From assembly GCA_030627905.1 (NCBI GenBank), contig DAOVRZ010000153.1, positions 1 to 8,801 on the forward strand: a stretch of DNA of 8,801 nucleotides, in the 5' to 3' direction. The notes beneath the pieces were generated by a model. That model searched no databases. It was given only the letters and a program-made list of their open reading frames with translations, and was not told where the DNA came from. The stretch comes from JAGMES01 sp023128035 (GTDB lineage: Bacteria > Bacillota > Halanaerobiia > DY22613). A program made the translations under genes and the position numbers. Below are positions 5,768 through 8,801 of the stretch, in pieces; position 1 is the stretch's first letter; every line of letters begins with the position of its first letter.

Positions 5768-6714
5768 AACTTACAGTACAAAAATTAAGTATATTAATAA
5801 TTTCAGTGTTAATTATTTTAACCGGCTGTCAACAAAAAGATGATTCTAAAGAATTGATTCAAATTGGCATGACTCAAATAGTAGATCATCCTTCATTAGA
5901 TGAAATACGACAGGGTATTGTTGATGCTTTAAATGAGAATGGTTATAAAGAAGGCGAAAAGATAAAGTTGGAGTTTAAAAATGCTCAAGGAAATATTGAA
6001 AATACACAATTGATTGCTAAATCTTTTGATACAAAAGATTTAGTTATAGCTATTACTACTCCCAGTGCACAAGCAGCATTTAATAATTTAAAAGATATCC
6101 CGATAGTTTTTTCTGGAGTTACAGATCCGGAGAGTGCTGGATTGATAGGAAAAAATATTACTGGTGTAAGTGATATGACTCCTATTAAAAATCATTTGGA
6201 ATTATTACAAACACTTATTCCAAATGCGAAAAGAGTAGGGGTAATCTATAATTCAAGTGAATTGAATTCTGAAATTCAGGTAAATATTATTAAAGAAGAA
6301 GTAACAAATTTAGGTTTAAAGCTTGAAATTGCATCTATTAGTAATATCAATGAAATGGCATTAGCATTAGATAAAGTCCTTGAAAATGCAGATGTATTAT
6401 ATACACATGTAGATAATACATTAGCCTCATCGTATCCTTTGATTGTAAAAAAAGCTAATGAACAGAATGTACCCATAATTGGAGCTGTTGATGATTTTGT
6501 AAAACAGGGTGCATTGGCAACTGAAGGTATAAATAATTACAAAGTTGGATATCAAACTGGTACTATGATTGTAAAAATATTAAATGGGGAAGACATTTCT
6601 AATATTTCATTTGAGACATTAAAAGAAACAGAACTTATTATAAATAAAGAAGTAGCTAAAGAATATAAAATAATATTACCTGATGAGATAAAAGAAAGAG
6701 CAATATTTAGATAA
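5764..6714 (+). CDS. trpX: TrpX-type ABC transporter substrate-binding lipoprotein
   Basis: Protein of 316 residues that should capture tryptophan outside the membrane and pass it to the permease. The N-terminus has a lysine, a hydrophobic stretch and a lipobox LTGC with the acylated cysteine at C22. The mature part is a periplasmic-binding-protein type I fold of the PF04392 (TrpX/YtfQ-like) group, with the characteristic starts IQIGMTQIVDHPSLD and GIVDALNENGY, and VFSGVTDPESAGL in the first lobe. The second lobe includes VGVIYNSSE and later PIIGAVDDFVKQGALAT. The ATG has GGAGGT 5 bases upstream (5753-5758). It is the first gene after the tryptophan T-box and lies only 11 bases from the permease start, so one transcript covers all three genes. 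Substrate is inferred from the UGG specifier and family precedent, not from binding residues. Confidence 0.92.
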   Translation: MKLTVQKLSILIISVLIILTGCQQKDDSKELIQIGMTQIVDHPSLDEIRQGIVDALNENGYKEGEKIKLEFKNAQGNIENTQLIAKSFDTKDLVIAITTPSAQAAFNNLKDIPIVFSGVTDPESAGLIGKNITGVSDMTPIKNHLELLQTLIPNAKRVGVIYNSSELNSEIQVNIIKEEVTNLGLKLEIASISNINEMALALDKVLENADVLYTHVDNTLASSYPLIVKKANEQNVPIIGAVDDFVKQGALATEGINNYKVGYQTGTMIVKILNGEDISNISFETLKETELIINKEVAKEYKIILPDEIKERAIFR

Positions 6715-6725
6715 GGGTGAGGAAA

Positions 6726-7571
6726 ATGAATATAGTATCTATTCTTGAACAGGGATTAATATTTGGAATAATGGCGATAGGTGTTAGTATATCTTATAAA
6801 ATCTTAAACTTTCCTGATTTATCTGTTGATGGTAGCTTTCCTTTAGGAGCTGCTGTCGCTTGTACACTTTTAGTAAATGGATATTCTCCAAGTATAGCAT
6901 TGTTGATGGCTTTATTAGCAGGACTTATTTCAGGGTTTTTTACTGGATATATTCATACTAAATTTGATATTACAAATTTATTGTCTGGAATAATCGTAAT
7001 GATAGCTTTATATAGTGTAAATTTACGAATAATGGGAAAGGCAAATATTCATATTTTTAATCAGAATCATTTATTCAAAAGTAACTATTCAGCTTTAGTG
7101 ATTATATTAATATTATTGATTGTGTGCAAGTTAGTAGTTGATTATTTGTTGAAGACAAAATTGGGATATATATTAAAATCTTTGGGCAATAATCCTGTTC
7201 TAGTTAATTCTCTTGGACTTGATGATAAGAAATATAAAATAATCGGACTTATGATAGCAAATGGACTTGTTTCATTATCGGGAGGCATTTTAGCTCAGTA
7301 CCAGGGATTTGCTGATGTAGGAATGGGGACAGGTATATTAGTTACAGGGCTTGTTTCTATTATATTAGGTGAACAAATTCTAAAAAAAAATAAATATATC
7401 ACATTATCAACAAAAGTTATAGTAGGAAGCATTATTTATAGATTAATTATTGCTTTATCATTAAAAATGGGTCTTACAGCAAGTGATCTAAAATTAATCA
7501 CTGCATTAATATTACTTGGGATATTAATCATAGATAGTAAAAAACATCATATCAAAAAAATGTTGACTTAA
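6726..7571 (+). CDS. trpY: TrpY-type ABC transporter permease
   Basis: Integral membrane protein of 281 residues with about eight hydrophobic segments, forming the tryptophan channel of the importer. It belongs to the LivH/BPD_transp_2-like permeases that pair with TrpX-type binding proteins. The segment YKILNFPDLSVDGSFPLGAA near the N-terminus is the typical family block. I start it at ATG 6726, which has AAGGGTGAGG (6713-6722) just upstream. A longer start at GTG 6717 adds three residues (VRK) but would place the binding site on the start codon itself. Spacing to trpX is 11 bases and to trpZ 20 bases. The related permeases carry branched-chain amino acids or other small molecules, so specificity again rests on the T-box and the neighbours. 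Confidence 0.92.
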   Translation: MNIVSILEQGLIFGIMAIGVSISYKILNFPDLSVDGSFPLGAAVACTLLVNGYSPSIALLMALLAGLISGFFTGYIHTKFDITNLLSGIIVMIALYSVNLRIMGKANIHIFNQNHLFKSNYSALVIILILLIVCKLVVDYLLKTKLGYILKSLGNNPVLVNSLGLDDKKYKIIGLMIANGLVSLSGGILAQYQGFADVGMGTGILVTGLVSIILGEQILKKNKYITLSTKVIVGSIIYRLIIALSLKMGLTASDLKLITALILLGILIIDSKKHHIKKMLT

Positions 7572-7591
7572 AATATCAGAGGTGTGATCAA

Positions 7592-8344
7592 ATGATAGAA
7601 TTAAAAGAAGTAGTAAAGAAATTTAATGTGATAGATGGAGAAAAGATTATATTTGATAAATTAAATTTAGTGATTGAAAAGGGAGAATTTGTCGTAATAG
7701 TAGGAAGTAATGGAGCTGGAAAATCTACTTTATTAAAGATTTTAACTGGTGACATAGAAATAGATAAAGGTGAAATATTAATTAATAATGATAACATTGA
7801 AAGACTCAGTTCCTTTAAAAGAAAAAGATTTATATCAAATGTGTACCAAGATCCTGCGATGGGAACATCATCTAATATGACTGTATTTGAAAATTTATCT
7901 ATGGCAGATAATAAAGGAAATAAATATGGACTTTCATTAGGATTAAATAAGAAGAGAAAAGGTTATTACATCAAAGTATTAAAAGAGTTAGAATTAGGCC
8001 TGGAAGAACAGTTAAATACGGAAGTAGGGTTTTTGTCAGGGGGGCAAAGACAGGCAATTTCTTTGATTATGGCTACATTAAAAACTCCAGAATTATTGTT
8101 ATTAGATGAACATACATCAGCATTAGATCCTAAAACTTCTCAAATAATTATGGAGAAGACTAAGAATATAGTTGAAAAGAATAAATTAACTGCTGTTATG
8201 ATAACACATAATTTAAAAACTGCCTTAGATTATGGAAATAGACTTGTTATGTTGGATAAAGGAAAAGTTGTATTGGATGTAAAAGGAAAAGACAAAGAAA
8301 AACTAAATATAGAATTGTTATTAAAAAGATGGGGAGAAATTTGA
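7592..8344 (+). CDS. trpZ: TrpZ-type ABC transporter ATP-binding protein
   Basis: Cytoplasmic ATPase of 250 residues that powers the importer as a dimer. It has Walker A GSNGAGKST (38-46), Q-loop Q86 in VYQDPAMGT, signature LSGGQ (148-152), Walker B LLLLD with catalytic E173, D-loop SALD (176-179) and switch histidine H206 in THN. The Walker B region reads DEHTSALD, with H in place of the more usual P. From memory this H is common in ATPases that accompany TrpX-type systems. The ATG has AGAGGTG 7 bases upstream (7578-7584). It is the last gene of the T-box operon, and only a weak candidate terminator follows it. Confidence 0.94.
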   Translation: MIELKEVVKKFNVIDGEKIIFDKLNLVIEKGEFVVIVGSNGAGKSTLLKILTGDIEIDKGEILINNDNIERLSSFKRKRFISNVYQDPAMGTSSNMTVFENLSMADNKGNKYGLSLGLNKKRKGYYIKVLKELELGLEEQLNTEVGFLSGGQRQAISLIMATLKTPELLLLDEHTSALDPKTSQIIMEKTKNIVEKNKLTAVMITHNLKTALDYGNRLVMLDKGKVVLDVKGKDKEKLNIELLLKRWGEI

Positions 8345-8390
8345 TGCCATCTCGATGATATGATAAGGGCGATTGTACGCTGGTGAATAT

Positions 8391-8447
8391 TTGAAAGGCT
8401 TGTAAGATAGTATTCTTGAAATTATAGAACAATTCTGCCTTTTATTC
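8391..8447 (+). terminator. Weak candidate terminator of trpXYZ
   Basis: AAAGGCTTGT (8393-8402) can pair with ACAA (8429-8432) and then, across a TTCT bulge, with GCCTTT (8437-8442), after which the sequence is TTATTCTT. The long loop and the bulge make this a poor terminator. No better one is seen in 8345-8530. Confidence 0.3.
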
Positions 8448-8462
8448 TTGGTAAATTTACGA

Positions 8463-8468
8463 TATAAT
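8463..8468 (+). promoter_or_regulatory. Possible -10 box for the HI0074-type gene
   Basis: TATAAT at 8463-8468 is an exact -10 hexamer 62 bases before the start codon. The matching -35 position (TTTTAT, 8440-8445) is poor, and no extended -10 TG is present. It is supported mainly by position. Confidence 0.35.
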
Positions 8469-8530
8469 AAAATTAAGTTGCACAGGTAATGGAAAAGCTT
8501 GTTTTAAATTAGTGGGAGTGTGATGAAAAA

Positions 8531-8644
8531 ATGAATAAGCATAGATTGAAAGAAAAATTAGATGATCTTAAAAATGCATTAGATCGATTAGAAGAAGGCT
8601 TGAAGGAAGAGAAAACTAATTCTTTGGTTATTGATGGAGTAATC
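8531..8644 (+). pseudogene. HI0074-type nucleotidyltransferase partner, interrupted after 38 codons
   Basis: The reading frame starts MNKHRLKEKLDDLKNALDRL, continues through EEGLKEEKTNSLVIDGVI, and then passes into foreign sequence, giving VCLE and a stop at 8657. The heptad-like first helix followed by a D-x-VI turn is the start of the HI0074 (PF08780) family, whose next residues are normally QRFEFTFEL. These all-helical HEPN-like proteins work with a small MNT nucleotidyltransferase, often as a toxin-antitoxin pair. The break falls exactly before the conserved QRFE. The likely binding site is GGGAG (8514-8518), 12 bases before the ATG. If the interruption is a self-splicing intron, the gene may still be expressed from joined exons beyond the window. 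If not, it is a truncated relic. Confidence 0.65.
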
Positions 8645-8801
8645 GTGTGCCTGGAATAAAGTACTCGTAGCTAGCCGGGGAAGGTTCGGCAGCAATAAAA
8701 GGTAGGAGTTGCTTAGCGCGGATGGCAACGTGGAGAGAAATCAAAATGTTGGAGCCCATCGACAAAGTCCAGTTTAGCTGGGCGAGCAACCATCTAGGCT
8801 G
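8645..8801 (+). mobile_element. 5' end of a probable group II intron (runs off window)
   Basis: The sequence changes abruptly at 8645 from A/T-rich coding DNA to GC-richer DNA. It begins with GTGTG, which fits the GUGYG 5' boundary of group II introns, and lies on the same strand as the gene it enters. The rest folds readily as RNA: GCTAGCCG (8670-8677) with CGGCAGC (8687-8693), GTTGC (8708-8712) with GCAAC (8725-8729), and GTTG-GA-GCCC (8748-8757) with GGGC-GAG-CAAC (8780-8790). Such stacked hairpins suit ribozyme domain I. The exon-binding sites, reverse transcriptase and domain V would lie to the right, so the call is not proven. Confidence 0.6.

Noticed and set aside
8345..8460. A further coding gene between trpZ and the HI0074-type gene
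   Set aside because: All frames are broken by stops within a few dozen codons, and no start with a binding site or known motif is seen.
1..8801. CRISPR arrays, tRNA or rRNA genes
   Set aside because: No regularly spaced direct repeats, no tRNA-like cloverleaf with a T-loop GGTTCRA motif in the right setting, and no rRNA-like sequence were seen.

Overview
The window is AT-rich and has the regulatory style of a low-GC Firmicute, most likely a clostridium: near-consensus sigma-A promoters, strong GGAGG-type ribosome binding sites and a T-box riboswitch. The species cannot be named from this sequence. It is an accessory-looking stretch in which intact genes alternate with mobile DNA and decayed genes.

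Left part (1-1750): an IS1634-type insertion sequence with a full-length DDE transposase on the minus strand. Its upstream region is compact. A promoter -10 box sits at the centre of a 36-bp palindrome whose inner arm covers the transposase ribosome binding site. Next to it is a second, crossed set of inverted repeats. Right of the IS (1822-3570): a promoter and an intact RloA/AbiLi-type AAA ATPase, followed by a broken RloB/AbiLii partner, which looks like a defence pair that lost its effector. A bidirectional terminator separates it from a minus-strand DEAD-box-family RNA helicase (3567-4745) with a perfect TTGACA-17-TATAAT promoter.

Middle (4746-5763, about 1 kb without an intact gene): the helicase promoter, the remnant of an unrecognised gene (4939-5220), an unexplained long hairpin (5225-5269), another perfect promoter (5305-5333), a complete T-box leader (about 5340-5634) and a short leader ORF ending on the next start codon. 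The T-box has a UGG specifier and a UGGC acceptor-binding bulge, so both recognition elements fit uncharged tRNA-Trp.

Right part (5764-8344): three tandem genes for an ABC importer (lipoprotein, permease, ATPase) of the TrpXYZ type. With the T-box this reads as a tryptophan-uptake operon switched on when tRNA-Trp is uncharged. The last 450 bp hold a weak candidate terminator, a possible promoter and the first 38 codons of an HI0074-type nucleotidyltransferase partner protein. That gene is cut at a GTGTG boundary by GC-richer, structured sequence that I read as the 5' end of a group II intron running off the window.
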